Of a stretch of DNA of 64,000 bases, positions 22,648-37,394 are shown piece after piece (positions within the stretch are counted from its first letter, which is position 1; each line of letters opens with the position of its first letter). This DNA comes from Hormiphora californensis. Taxonomy: Eukaryota > Ctenophora > Tentaculata > Cydippida > Pleurobrachiidae. The stretch covers positions 138,501-202,500 of the forward strand of contig CM035359.1 in the NCBI GenBank assembly GCA_020137815.1, in the 5' to 3' direction. Under the pieces are notes generated by a model that made no database searches, was not told where the DNA came from, and saw only the letters and a program-made list of their open reading frames with translations. Both the position numbers and the translations under genes were made by a program.

Positions 22648-22889
22648 CCCAGTTACAAATTTGGAAACTGATATCAGTTTCCAACTCCCAGTTTCAGATC
22701 GAAGTGATGAGTGATGACACTATACGTGCATCGCTACTTTCAATGCAATTCACATCGAAATTCGGTCACGTGATCATAGATGACGCACACAGCATGGTTC
22801 ATCAGGACTCAGGAGTCTCCCAGCTAGAAACTGACGTCAGTTTCCAGCCTGGTATCAGTTTCCAATTTGTAACTGGTCACTGGAGCGTA
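22648..22889. mobile_element. MITE of the CTCCAGTTGCAGATT family
   Basis: Left CCCAGTTACAAATTTGGAAACTG and right CAGTTTCCAATTTGTAACTGG are complementary. Internal GAAACTGA-TCAGTTTC palindromes. Related to the elements at 22970, 29268 and 33962. Confidence 0.6.
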
Positions 22890-22957
22890 AGTAATCCCGG
22901 ATAACTTAGAAATAATACAGCTGTATTTAGGATCTGTATTTAGGATCACTCAGAATA

Positions 22958-23337
22958 GTGGAAGCTCTTACGCTCCAGTTGCAGATTGGAGGCTGGCTCC
23001 AGTTTCTGGCGCCAGCCTCCAGTCTGCAACTGGCGCAAGCTGGGAGAGTCCCTGTGCGCGCCAAATCTTCGTTGACTAGCAGGGTTTTCGATGTGAATTG
23101 CATGTAAAGTAGCGCGCGCGGCAGTGTCAGCAGTGTCAGCAGGGGCCTGCTTCATTGTAACTAACGTCAGTCGCAAAATCTCTAACTGGACCCTTACGGT
23201 TTTTCCCACGCGCAGGGCGCGTGCACAGCTCAAATTCTGCGCTCTGATTGGCTGAAATTTCGCGCGCTCGAAATTTCAGCCAATCACAGCTCAGGATTTG
23301 AGCCGCGCGTGTGGGAAAAACCGTAAGAGCTTCCACT
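22958..23337. mobile_element. Two nested inverted-repeat elements
   Basis: An outer 17-bp inverted repeat (TAGTGGAAGCTCTTACG / CGTAAGAGCTTCCACTA) encloses two units. The first (about 22970-23197, ends TTACGCTCCAGTTGCAGATT and AATCTCTAACTGGACCCTTA) is about the same as 29268-29491. The second (about 23195-23322) is a hairpin with ends CTTACGGTTTTTCCCAC and GTGGGAAAAACCGTAAG and the arm GATTGGCTGAAATTTCGCGC. Confidence 0.65.
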
Positions 23338-25464
23338 AGAACCTGTAAGAATTAAATTTCTGTCTGGACCCGCAGCTCATTCACACATCTCTTCATACAT
23401 TCATACTTCATAGTTCAGGACGTGTTGTTCAGGTACTGGAGTACTATAGCTTAGTTTAAACGATTAACCATCTGGTACCGCTCCTATAGAGCTTGGTAGA
23501 ACGCCGGCTTAGTATTACCAACCAACCACCTGGTACCTGGATTTTGATATGTTGACTGTTGATTTCTATAATTCGCATATGATGCATTATTGATAGATGT
23601 AACTGTGGCCACATGTGCCTTGTGGCTCTCCGCTAGTCTGCTAACCGATGTCCCTGCATCTAATCACGGAAACAAATCAGTTCTCTATGTGCAGTCCGCA
23701 TGTACCCCGATTTACGGGAGGAAAACGCTTCCTCCGATAATTCCAGTTAATCGGGGTCCGACTGTATTGTGATGTTGTAATTTCATTGGTTTGTTGGTGA
23801 ACGAGTTCATTATTACCAATTTCTAAATATTGTGGTAAACCAAGTCAGTCTAATATAAACCCTATTATAAAGTCTTTCATAACACGAATTTACGTCTTTG
23901 ATTGCGTGATCCATTTAGACTCTGAATGCAAGTTTTCAATGGTAACAATACAGTGCTGCTTGCAGTCAAAATACGGTATCGCGAAATACAGTAATGAGAC
24001 ACACACGTTGCATAACACGCGGCAAAAAGTTCATGTGTCAGCACGTACTAGCGTACTGATTGGCCACGGTTGCGCGTCGTCTTACTGTATCTTCGTTTTC
24101 CATTACCGTTTTCCCACTACAAGCGACCGTGATAGTCTAAACCACCCAACAACTTGTCTTTTACTCTGGAGATGAATGCTATTCTTTATTTTGATCTTCT
24201 TCAATCAAGATCAATTACCCCACTCAAGAAACGTGTCTTTGCGAATTCTTAGCACCATTGTTAAGAAGATAACTTCATTTGTAAGATATATACTACGGCC
24301 TGTATATATAATACAGCTGCTGCTGCTTCATTACTTTAGTACCAGCTACCCATTGTTAAAGTCGAGTCTATGCTTTACTGCTCTAGCCTGAATATATTCA
24401 CAGTGCCATCATGATGCTGTTATACTAGCCTTTATAATTATATTCAGACTGTTACTAGTTGTGTGAGTTTTGTTTTGTTTGCGAGTCATTACATGGAGTG
24501 TGTGCCACGAAGAGAGTGATATAATAGGTCCAGGGCGCCTGCGATAGAGAGAGATAGAGAGAGGTATAACAGTGCTGCACTTGTAGTGAGGATACGGTTT
24601 TTTGAAAACGGTTTTGTGTTCTGGGATTTTTTCCCCTAGGAACTCTAAACGTTTTTTTAGGAAGTGAGCTCCAGCAAGCCCAGATTGGATCCTTTTAGAT
24701 ATTTTTTCTTAGGCTTGCAAGTCGCAAGTCGCAAGATTCGTCTTCCGATTTTTCTTGTCCAAAAACAAATCATACCTCGCGATTTTTTAGGTAGGAAAGT
24801 TACCATGTTCTTTCAGAAAACTATATTAGAAAACCTAGAGGTATATTTGCAACATTGAGAAAGGTGTTTAGAGTATTCTAGAGTGTTACCTTGTCAAGGT
24901 TGCCATCAACTACTTTCATCAACTACAACGTAAAACTATTTATTGAGGATGCTTATTGTATTGGGGAAATGCGCCATTCGAATTAAATTCAACTGTGGTG
25001 GCAATGCCACAGCCCCAAAAGTCACCGTGTTTTCTTGAACAACATAGCTATGGCAGGTAAGCACTTGGCACCTAAACGGCTCTTTAAAAGGATGTGCCTG
25101 CACTTAATTATCTCTATAAGATCGAGGTTTGGAGCTTCACTTACAACTGACCGGACTTGTGATTAGATACCTGTATGGCGGCGCCCATACCCCAATTTGA
25201 TTCTCAAACAGTGCGCTCAGATCGGGTCGCCAGACAGGATTAGAGTGAGGAGCTGTGACAGCTATACTTGAACTATACTCTTGTATTTACCTACCATGAT
25301 CATGAGCATTTGAAGTTATTGAGTCACTACTTAGTAATGACATGTTACTAGTAATGACATGTTAGTAATGACATGTTACCCATCTGGGGGGTGAGACTTC
25401 GTAACTGCATATGCAGAGCTCTCCTAGACGAGAGGATTACAATTAGCACCTCTAATGGCAAGTA
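23338..25464. other. Long region without a recognised gene
   Basis: It contains the right half of a pogo-like MITE ending at 23764 (ATCGGGGTCCGACTG then TA), a GA tract near 24548, and a CTGTATGGCGGCGCC-type miniature repeat at about 25168-25243. Short open frames at 23906-24391 and 24664-24858 have no family motifs or splice support. Confidence 0.4.
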
Positions 25465-26372
25465 TACAGTCGGACTAGGATGTTCAAAAGACAGCACGTT
25501 TTGCCCGGTATAATATCGGGGTGTCCGGTATATATATATGGGAGGCCGGTATATATCGGGGTCATGTACTAATATCTGAGAAACAGAGACACCATGTATA
25601 TTTTATGAGTGTTAATAAATATTTCGTCTGCAAGTATATGTTCCCCAAAGTTTGAGTAATACTATTACAGTTTAACTATTACTAATAGTTAAAGTGTCGA
25701 GACTTCAAATATTTTACTGGTTCGAGTACTGCGCTGTTTTACTAATAATCTGTATACAGGCACATCCTTTATAAGGGACCAACTTCCTTCCTTCGACATT
25801 ATCATAATTGATCATATCTCCGATTCCTGATGAGCTAAAGAAATCTTTTGGGTACCGTTTGGTTGGAAAGGGAATTTCAAGCCCCATCGAATGGCGAAGG
25901 TTTGAAGTCTTAATCTGATCAGGAACATGAGTTATGAGCCAAAACGTGAAAAGTCGATCTTGAAAATTTTTTTGTGTGTTTTTTCCTAAGCAGAAGTTTA
26001 GGTCACTAGCGGGGAAGTGACCTATACTTCTGCTTTTGTTTTTGAAGGCAGCTACCATGCATGAGCCCGACCCCTATATTTTACCGGAACCCCGATTTAC
26101 CGGAACCCCGATTTACCGGACCCCTATAATTTACCGGAACCCCGATTTACTGGGAGGATAATCTTCCCCGAAGTAAGAACAATTTGACCACAGTCCACAA
26201 TATACCCGGCACCCCGGATTCAGAGAAAACCGTTTTGCTACCGCGTTACTACGAGGGGTAATTTCATTAGGCCAAGATCATTTCAAAGGGAAAATGGTTT
26301 TGCCCGGTAAATCGGGGCGGCGGTAAGCGGTTCTAACCGGTATAGTGTATCGACTATCGCGGTTCGACTGCA
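25465..26372. mobile_element. Pogo-like repeat cluster, possibly one larger element
   Basis: It begins TACAGTCGGACTAGG at 25467 and contains the family words GCCCGGTATAATATCGGGGT (to about 25565) and a second dense block at 26082-26372 (ACCGGAACCCCGATTTACC, CCCGGTAAATCGGGG), closing with GGTTCGACTG. If the two blocks are the ends of one element it is about 0.9 kb; otherwise they are two degraded MITEs. The intervening minus-strand frame (25714-26058) is unrecognised. Confidence 0.45.
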
Positions 26373-26568
26373 GTATTATTACTCGCGAGGATCAGCTAAT
26401 TGTATGGATGTTGATAACTCGTCACGCAATTCAATCTCAAGCTGCAAGAATGATCGAGGTAGTTCAGATAATATTGTACTTGATGTTCCCCAATCCCTAT
26501 AAAGTTTAGCGAAGTAGTGAGACTTGAGAGGGTTATCTGGTAATAGTTGACCACTGCAGCAGTCGAGA

Positions 26569-26752
26569 CTCTATCTCTCTTCCTCCTCCTTTCTTTCTCT
26601 CTCTTTCTCTCTCTCTCTCAGAGAGACTCAAAGAGAGAGAGAGAGAGAGAAAGAGAGAAGGAGAGGAAGCGAGAGGGAGCTCGCGCTCTTATCTCTCTCC
26701 TCGATCTCCTCTTCTAGATACTCGCTCTATCTCTCTCTCTCTAATCTCTACT

Positions 26753-26814
<62 letters not shown>

Positions 26815-26815
26815 C
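26569..26815. repeat. CT/GA microsatellite cluster
   Basis: CT-rich and GA-rich halves (CTCTCTCTCAGAGAGACTC) form a hairpin, followed by a long (CT)n at about 26755-26808. Confidence 0.85.
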
Positions 26816-27178
26816 CTAGCTCCCGGTAGATATTATTTTCTTCCACCCCATCGCACCGCGATTATTATTATTATTATTTTTCCAAACAGAGCTGAGTATG
26901 GTATAGTTCCGTGTAATTTTATAGAAAGTATAGAATTAATGAGGCGAGACAATTTTGCTTTCGATGACACTGTGTTAAGAAACACTCTCTCATTCATTCT
27001 CGTAACTGTCTGAGCATTGACCCCATTCTCACTCAGCATGTTCAATCCAATGATTTAATGAACTGATGATCTTTTAGTGCCATCCCAAGAAATGCATTTC
27101 TTTCAAAACAGCGGAGATCGCGGGTGAGAACAGCAGTTCATATTGGCCTAAAAGTCTCAGAGACACTCGTATCATTAT

Positions 27179-27269
27179 CAATATGCGATTGAAACGCAGT
27201 ATGTCCAATCCAATGTCATGATAATATCATGACATTGGATTGGACATACTGCGTTTCAATCGCATATTG
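27179..27269. repeat. Perfect 91-bp inverted repeat (45-bp arms, 1-bp loop)
   Basis: The arm starting CAATATGCGATTGAAACGCA is repeated exactly in reverse complement around a single A at 27224. No mismatch in 45 bp. Confidence 0.9.
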
Positions 27270-28495
27270 CAATTGATTGGAATATGAGTTTTGCAGTTGG
27301 TGTGTTCTTACACCCTCTCGAAAAGAGGGTCGAGCTAGCTGTAATCCTGCAGCAGGTAAAACACACTCTGGTCGATATTCGGATTGTATTAGGTACCTGC
27401 TGTGGACCAATCATATCCATGCTTCCAGTTAACTTCATATATTACAGCTGCCACAGGGTTCTGCAGTAACTTTCCAATATGCTCAAAAGCTAATTTGCAA
27501 CTTGCTATCAGTGTCGCTTGTAGTGGAGAAACGGTGCATCCAATCACCGTGTGCAGACGCACACTTTACGAATTGCACGCAGGTGTAATCAACGGGGGGA
27601 ACTCAGGTTCTTCGTGCCAGCTGAGTTCTTCGAGCTCAGTCCCGTTGCCGTGGACCTGGTTGGCTGATGGTCCAGTGATTACGGTCAAATCACCCGGCTA
27701 TCTCCCCAATCTTGGGGAGTTAACTTTGCCAGAGACCTTGCCGAACTCAACTATGGCACCGAGCTCTTGCAGTGCGGCTGGTCCCTGCTGGGATTTGGTT
27801 CGGCGGTCGATTGATGAGCGGTTGGTTGACGATTGATATCAGTCGTTGATCGATCGTTTGTCGGTCGGTCGTCGGACTGAGTTTCGGTGGGGATCCCAGT
27901 TGAACTGATAATCTCACCCCAGCCAGTAACCTTGTTACACATGGCAACCCATGATTTGTAATCACCGAGGGCCTCCGCCTAGTAGGCAATGCCTACTATG
28001 CATGCCTGATGACCCGTCGGCTGTCTCCCATTTAATTATGGGGGTAAATTCTACGCCAGAGAACTAGCCTCCCTCAATTATGGCAACCCATGATTTGTAA
28101 TCACCCGGCAGCTGTAGCCTTTAAAACAGCCCTCCTGTCCAACATCCCATATTGGTCGGACGGAGGTTACCTTCTCTCGCAAAAATAGGGGTTATTCCCC
28201 TGGGGAACCTCTGCCCAAATTTTTGCCACATACTACCTTTGCAATATATCTAGAACAATCCTCCTCACTGACAAACAGATCAAGCAACACACTTGATTTG
28301 GTAAAATTCTCCAAACTAATAGCCAAAAGTAACCTATTCGATTAAACCATCCCTAACTATCCCGACCTGGAACAAGTGGCAAACTATAGGGCAACGCTAC
28401 TTATGGGGGAGTTTTCTTCTATAACAACGCAATAAGGGACCCAAGTGGTAGGGAGGTCTGGGCCAAACAAATGGCCACCTCCGCCATATGGCAAG
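27270..28495. other. Unclassified sequence, possibly a degraded retroelement
   Basis: A plus-strand frame at 27402-27836 (144 codons) has no recognisable domain. A direct repeat ATGGCAACCCATGATTTGTA occurs at about 27940 and 28079. The sequence continues on the other side of the hAT MITE (28815-29110). I cannot name it. Confidence 0.3.
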
Positions 28496-28806
28496 CAGGG
28501 CTGGCTCCAGCCCAATATTTTCAGGGGGGTGCCGGGTGAAGTGGCCGGAGACCACTTTTCCCAAAATTTTGTACGTGCGACCTGAGGGGGTTTGGGGGCG
28601 AAGCCCCCGGAAAAATTTGGTTATTTTTAACCGAATTTGGCGCATTTCAGGCATTTAGAGGTTCGATGGCAAAGCCCCCGGAAAAATTTGAAAATTTAAA
28701 CCAATTATTACACATTTTAAGCATTTCGACGGGCTTGTCAACTTCGCTACCAATAATTTCTGGGGGGGTGTGCACCCCCTGCACCCCCCACCTGGAGCCA
28801 GCCCTG
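28496..28806. mobile_element. hAT-type MITE, 311 bp, with exact 8-bp target duplication
   Basis: Ends CAGGGCTGGCTCCAG and CTGGAGCCAGCCCTG are perfect 15-bp inverted repeats. The 8-bp ATGGCAAG flanks both sides (28488-28495, 28807-28814). CAGGG ends and 8-bp duplications are the hAT signature. Internal GGGGGCGAAGCCCCCGGAAA repeats form hairpins. No transposase. Confidence 0.92.
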
Positions 28807-29267
28807 ATGGCAAGTAGTTACCCCGCAAAAGTGCAACCCCTGGGAGCTGATGATTTGCCAAATTCTCACCAGAGTTAACATAAGCGTTTTCATGCTTATC
28901 TGTGCTTGCTAAGAAATTAGCTGTCCGGACCCCCAGGTTGCATGCTGATAAGTACTGCTAGCGGTTTTGACCCAAGACCTGAGGTGTGATAAGATATTTC
29001 AGCCGTCACCGATTAGATGGTGAACCCACGGTATTGTTATATCCGGCAACCCACCTACCTCTACAGCTCCTTGGAGCAGTAGTAACCAGAGACCAGTCTG
29101 TGTGACAGGTAAATTCCATCCATTGCCCTGACAATATAGGTATGTCAGTCTACTATTAGATTCACTGTATCAAATACTCTTCTTGTGATGCCGGCAAAGG
29201 TTCGAGGGAAATGTTGAGCTTGCTCGACAAAATACCAGGACCCAAACCGGAACAACATCAACACTAT

Positions 29268-29491
29268 CCTAACGCTCCAGTTGCAGATTGGAGGCTGGCG
29301 CCAGTTTCTGGCGCCAGCCTCCAATCTGCAACTGGCGCAAGCTGGGAGAGTCCCTGTGCGCACGAAATCTTCGTTGACTAGCAGGGTTTTCGATGTGATT
29401 TGCATCTAGAGTGGCGCGCGCGGCAGTGTCAGCAGGGGCCTGAACCATTGTAACTAACTTCGGTCGCAAAATCTCTAACTGGACCCCTACG
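29268..29491. mobile_element. MITE of the CTCCAGTTGCAGATT family, second copy
   Basis: Nearly the same as about 22970-23197: CGCTCCAGTTGCAGATTGG, a perfect GGAGGCTGGCGCCAG / CTGGCGCCAGCCTCC hairpin, then CTGGGAGAGTCCCTGTGCGC and the right end AATCTCTAACTGGACCCCTA. Confidence 0.7.
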
Positions 29492-31735
29492 TGTGGGGGA
29501 CGGTGGCGAAGAGTGATATTAATAGAGGTTGTCTGCCGACCATTGTGGGGCAGTAAAGTGGGAGGAATGACGGGCGGTGCAAAACACACACACACGCAGG
29601 TGTTATAATCACGTGTCATGTTCATCCTAATTTAGATGAAGAAGTGTGCGCTACACACGGTGTCTGCACACGGTGTTTCGATACTATTTCTCCGCTACAA
29701 CTACAAGCGCGGGTCGTGATGTGGAGCCGATCTCTGTATAACACACGTACTGTGGATCATGTCTGGCACTGCTGTTTCGCGTTCCAATCCAATTTGAACA
29801 GAATGTTTTCATTCGTGGCCTCATGACTCCCCCCTTGGCAAGGGTCCCTTGCCTTGACTTGATTTGAGCGAAATATTTTAATATGTCCACTGCCCTTTCT
29901 CTGGAAAGAAAACGTTTTCCTTTCTCCCCAAACTACCCTGCAGTAATAGTCCACTTTGTTTACCAGCTCTGATATACGCAGCTGCTAGTTGCTCGCCCCT
30001 CAACAAAGTTGTTAGGTAACGCACAGCTGTCACAGTAACTCTGCACAAAGCTGTTTATAATTGGTTCTAGGAGATGCTCTCTGACAATAACATCTACTTC
30101 ATCTTGTTTGAAGCATTATGTAATCCATATTTCATAATCGCAGTAGAGAACATGCTCGCAATTGGAAACCAAAACTTGTTATTTAGGTCACGTGACTGGT
30201 TATCAGCCAATCAGGGACTAGTATTTCCTGATTCGGTCGGTTCCTGACTCATTACCGTAATGGCACTACAAGCACAGTAAAGATATTCCCATTGCGTTTT
30301 ATGATTAATGAACCGCACTTTGCAAGTACAAAGGCCAGATACGCTAGTTCATAAGATAAGGTCGTTCTGAACATAATGGCATAATGCATGTATGGTCATG
30401 GTCGTAAGGTGAAATTGTAGTTGGCCAGACAGTGAGTTTTCTAACTTTGCTAGTTGCCATTTTGTGAGTGTTTTGAGCTATGGGTCTGACAAAGTTATGG
30501 TCGAGAAAGAGACAAGTTCAGAGAGAAAAGGAGAGAATGGGTGAAAAAAAATTGATCAGATCTCTCTGTAAGATCATGTGATTTGATTTGTTTTGTTCAA
30601 ACCGGGGCGCGGGGAGGGAGGGTCGAACAATATTTGATCAGCCCGTTCCGACCCACAGGCATGGTGCGGAATTAGACTCACAGACACGGAGTTAGACTCA
30701 CAGACACGGAGAGTAATCTCTAAAGAATGAGAAAGCCGTAGAGTCAGACCCTGATTAACCGGGATGGTCATTGCTCGAGGGAAATACTTTTTCCCGGTAA
30801 ATCGAGGTCCGACTTCAGTTTGAGAATAAAGCGGTGCGTGTCGAGTGAGAGCAGTTTGTACTGCGTGATTTGCCACGCTCCAGTGAGCGGCTAACGCTAT
30901 TACTTCTTGGAAGGGATATTGTCGTGCCATATGTCCCACTTTGATCACTCAGTTTATATCCTTCCCCTGTCAACTCGATGCCCGCCAGTCCCCTCCCTAT
31001 AAGCTCTCTTAACTAGCTGTTACAATTCCACCTACAATACATGTGGCATGAGTACATCGTCTATCATCGCGACACACTATTTACAGCTGTGTTAGAAAGT
31101 TCTAGAATTTGTAGGGAAATACAGTTCGATGACCTTTTCACACGGTATATATTGCTATAAGACCGTGACTATAACACGTCACCCTAGTCTACTCAGGCAC
31201 CATATTGATACAGCTTGTATCATAGCTCTCGGGCAAATAACACATCACTTTATATTATTATTATTATATTATATTAGTTCTTCGGACGATAGATTCCGTG
31301 ACTTATTTTACCGCATTTGAAAAATATTGTTTTGCCCCAGTGGCCTGGGCAACGTGAGGATATATTGCCTAAGTGGTTCTTTTTGATGATATTCCATCGA
31401 TAGAGAATGCCACTAGCTACCAATTCCATATAAATTCGGCTCACCAAGTTTATTTTTTTTCGGATCGTACATGAATTAACGGATGTCGGATATTGTTCGG
31501 CACCATTCTCACGCAGTACATATCCAATCCAATCAAATCAGATGAACTGATGGGCCGTCCCAAAAATCAGTTTTGTATAATGCCAGCGTAGTGCAGAATG
31601 ATTGCACCATTTTTCTGGGCTTACTTGTAAAACATTTTACTTTTGCCTGTTAATTTGCAAACCCAATTGTTAGTTTCAGGGTTAACCCGGCTATTTTCTC
31701 AAATTTTTCCTTAAAATACATTCTTAACCATAGCC
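29492..31735. other. Region upstream of the GPCR gene, no other gene recognised
   Basis: It holds a copy of the GGTTCCTGA / CAGGAACC family at about 30172-30248 (TTAGGTCACGTGACTGGTTA, CCTGATTCGGTCGGTTCCTG) and a diverged pogo-like MITE at about 30743-30816 (CAGACCCTGATTAACCGGG to ATCGAGGTCCGACTT). No clear TATA box before 31736. Confidence 0.4.
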
Positions 31736-34622
<2,887 letters not shown>

Positions 34623-35512
34623 TTTTACTGTTAGTTAGTTTTAGGGGATTTGTAGAGCTGACATTCGCAGGTTTTTTGCCCCAAAGAATATTTTTAGATA
34701 TGTCCTGATTTCCGGTCGGGACATGGATTTTCTTATTTTTCTCTTTTATCTTACTAGGTTTTAGTTGGTTAATTCACAAAGTATAATTTGTGTTTGTTAG
34801 CTCACTTTTACGAAGTGTGTTTTTTGTAGATATATTCTACAGTTTTCTCTTTGCCAAAGTTCCAAGAAAAATATCCTGCTAACTGATTCCAAGTAGATAT
34901 ATTACTTCTTAACCTGATTTTATTTTGAATTCTCACAGTAAAATGCTACTGCACAGATGTCAGTTTTGAGAAATTGAGGAAACTACTTGTTTTAGTACGG
35001 TTACACTATAAAGTAGTTCTTCTCCTCTAGAGTAGATACAGTCGGACCCCGATTTACCGGAAAATGCATCACCCCGATATACCTTGCACCCCGGTTTACC
35101 GGGCAAAAATGGCTTCCCCCGAGGATCCCAGTAAATAGAAGTCCGACTGTATATATTTTGATTCTTAGACGTGATTTGAAATAATCTTAACTTGGAACTA
35201 AGCCAAATTGACGAAAAAGGTAATTTGAGAGATTCTTTGATTGATTGAAGTTGAAATCGAATAGGGTAGGACCTAGTTTTTGTTTATGTCTAGTATTTCG
35301 CAGCTGTATTAAAATCATTTCAATTGTTCTTGCCTCTGTAAGACCTGAGTTTAAATGTGATTTATGGAAAATGGTTATCGGGCCGGATAGTATAATCCAG
35401 GACCCTGGAGGTGGTAAAAGCTCCCAGATCTTTAGACTCACACTATATTGTCTCGATGGGGGGGGCCCACGTGAATTTAATATCCATGTCCTAAATAAAC
35501 ACGTCCGACTTT
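34623..35512. other. 3' flank of the GPCR gene with a pogo-like MITE
   Basis: AT-rich sequence. A TA-flanked pogo-like MITE occupies 35039-35149 (CAGTCGGACCCCGATTTACC to GAAGTCCGACTG). A frame at about 35245-35514 is not supported. Confidence 0.5.
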
Positions 35513-36753
35513 AATGTCCCTGGGACATTAAAGGACATTAAAAGACATTTAATTAAAACATGAATTTTCAACTATTATTAAACTAAAATGGCGTTTTCAA
35601 CCACTCCTAATGTCCCCTCTATCGATTCCAACCAATACCATAGATGTTGGGGGTGATTACGCATCATTTTAGGGTGGCCCGGTACCTCGAAGCGAACCCC
35701 GGAAATTTTGAAGTTTTGGACTAAATTTCAAGGTTTTCAAGTAAAAATAGCCCCGATTTTGATGAAACTCAGTCAGAATGGTCTTTGGTGTCTAATTAGA
35801 AGTCAAAAAATTTTTAAATGCTCAAATCCTAAATTTAGGTTTTTCTGGGGGTTTTCTAGGATTTTTAGGTTTTTTTGCTTTTATGGGTTTCAGGAACTTC
35901 CTAGAACAAAATAAACAGAACCATCTTTCTCGGCGTGAAATTCTGCATCGATTGTAGTGGCTATAAACCTTTCTATGACGTAAGGTAAAAACCTTTGGTT
36001 AAAACATGTGGTAAGGTTTTTTAGGTTTTATTCGTTACACAGACATCGCAGATCAAAATGGTTTTCACTAAAATGATTTCCGCATCATCAATACACGTCG
36101 ATAGAGTACCTATAACATGGTTTTCTGACAAGAGGTTCGCCCGGTAGCCTAAAACATGTACCCGCCCCTATAACATGTACCCGTTTGGGATTTTTTGGGA
36201 TAACTTCTTAACCTTACGCCATAGAAAGGTTTATCGCCACTATAATCGATGCAGAATTTCATGCCGAGAAAGTTGGTTTTATTCATTTTGTTCTAGGACG
36301 TTCTTGAAACCCATAAACGCCAAAAAACCTAAAAAACCTAAATATCGTAAATTTTGGGTTTGAGCACTAAAACTTTTTTGACTTCTAATTAGACACCAAA
36401 CACTATTTTGAAAAAATCGGGGCTATTCTCTACTCGTTTCATAAGATGATTTTGAGATATCGTCTAGGCTAGAATTATGCACATGTAAAAGAGGCACCGC
36501 ACCCACAGCCCACACAAAAGCAAGCCTAATCACCACTGAAAACTAATGAACATTCATTGGAATCGAAAGATGGGACCTTTAGTAGTACATTGGTGGTAGA
36601 TATGTTTGGTAACACATTTTGAAATGGCTTTTGGAAGTTATAATTTAATGTCTTTTAATGTCTTTAAATGTCCTTTAATGTCTTTTAATGTCCCAAATTA
36701 CCCCGGACAATTTAATGTCCCAAAAATCGAGGGACATTAAAGGACATTTTAAT
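35513..36753. mobile_element. Foldback element with TTTAATGTCC terminal repeats
   Basis: Both ends consist of iterated TTTAATGTCC/GGACATTAAA words. Long diverged inverted arms follow: for example GTGTCTAATTAGAAGTCAAA (about 35788) pairs with its complement near 36390, and CGGCGTGAAATTCTGCATCG (35930) with its complement near 36250. The loop is about 200 bp. Sequence divergence between arms makes it older than the element at 37395. Exact ends are uncertain; no transposase. Confidence 0.65.
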
Positions 36754-36827
36754 ACGCGGGCCCCCCCCCCCCCCCCGTCTCGATATTGTTTCCCAGTACA
36801 TATTGTATCAAGGTGGTACCAGGAACC

Positions 36828-37030
36828 GACCGAATCAGGAAATACTGGTCCCTGATTGGCTGATAACCAGTCACGTGACCTAAATAACGAGTTCTGATTG
36901 GTTGTATAACAGTCGGACCCCGATTTAGTGGCATCCTCGGGGGAACAAAAATCCTGCCACTAAATCGGGGTGCCACTAAATCGGGGTCAAATAATGTTAA
37001 TTACCTATATCGGGGGAAAAAATCCTGAGT
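36828..37030. mobile_element. GGAACCGACCGAA repeat and truncated pogo-like MITE
   Basis: 36828-36903 is the reverse complement of the repeat at 30172 and 44370. Adjacent, CAGTCGGACCCCGATTTAGT starts at 36910 and runs to about 37025, without the right terminus. Confidence 0.6.
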
Positions 37031-37394
37031 GCCCGCAACTTCAGGCATGGCGTTAAAACTACACCATTGTGCATTATATTCATTATGATAATTTTAGCGG
37101 CATCTAATTTGGCATAATTTGTGATATATTCAAGGGAATAATTCCGGATTGAATAATATGATTCTCCTAGCCCAGAAAGTAGCACCATTAATAATGGTCC
37201 ATTATTCAAGTTTTAAGTGGATAATAAATCCTGCTCAGTGGTTATATGATGCAATATACGTGCAGTATTGTACCCCGGGTTATATATGATTGAGATTCTG
37301 TATGTACTATGTACTCCATGTCTCTCTCTCTTTGTCGCCCAATCTTTCTGCAACTTTTTAATTTGATGAAAATTCGACACTCGACAACAATATA

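Noticed and set aside
27402-27836. 144-codon plus-strand frame
   Set aside because: No recognisable domain, splice signals or promoter; it lies in repeat-like sequence.
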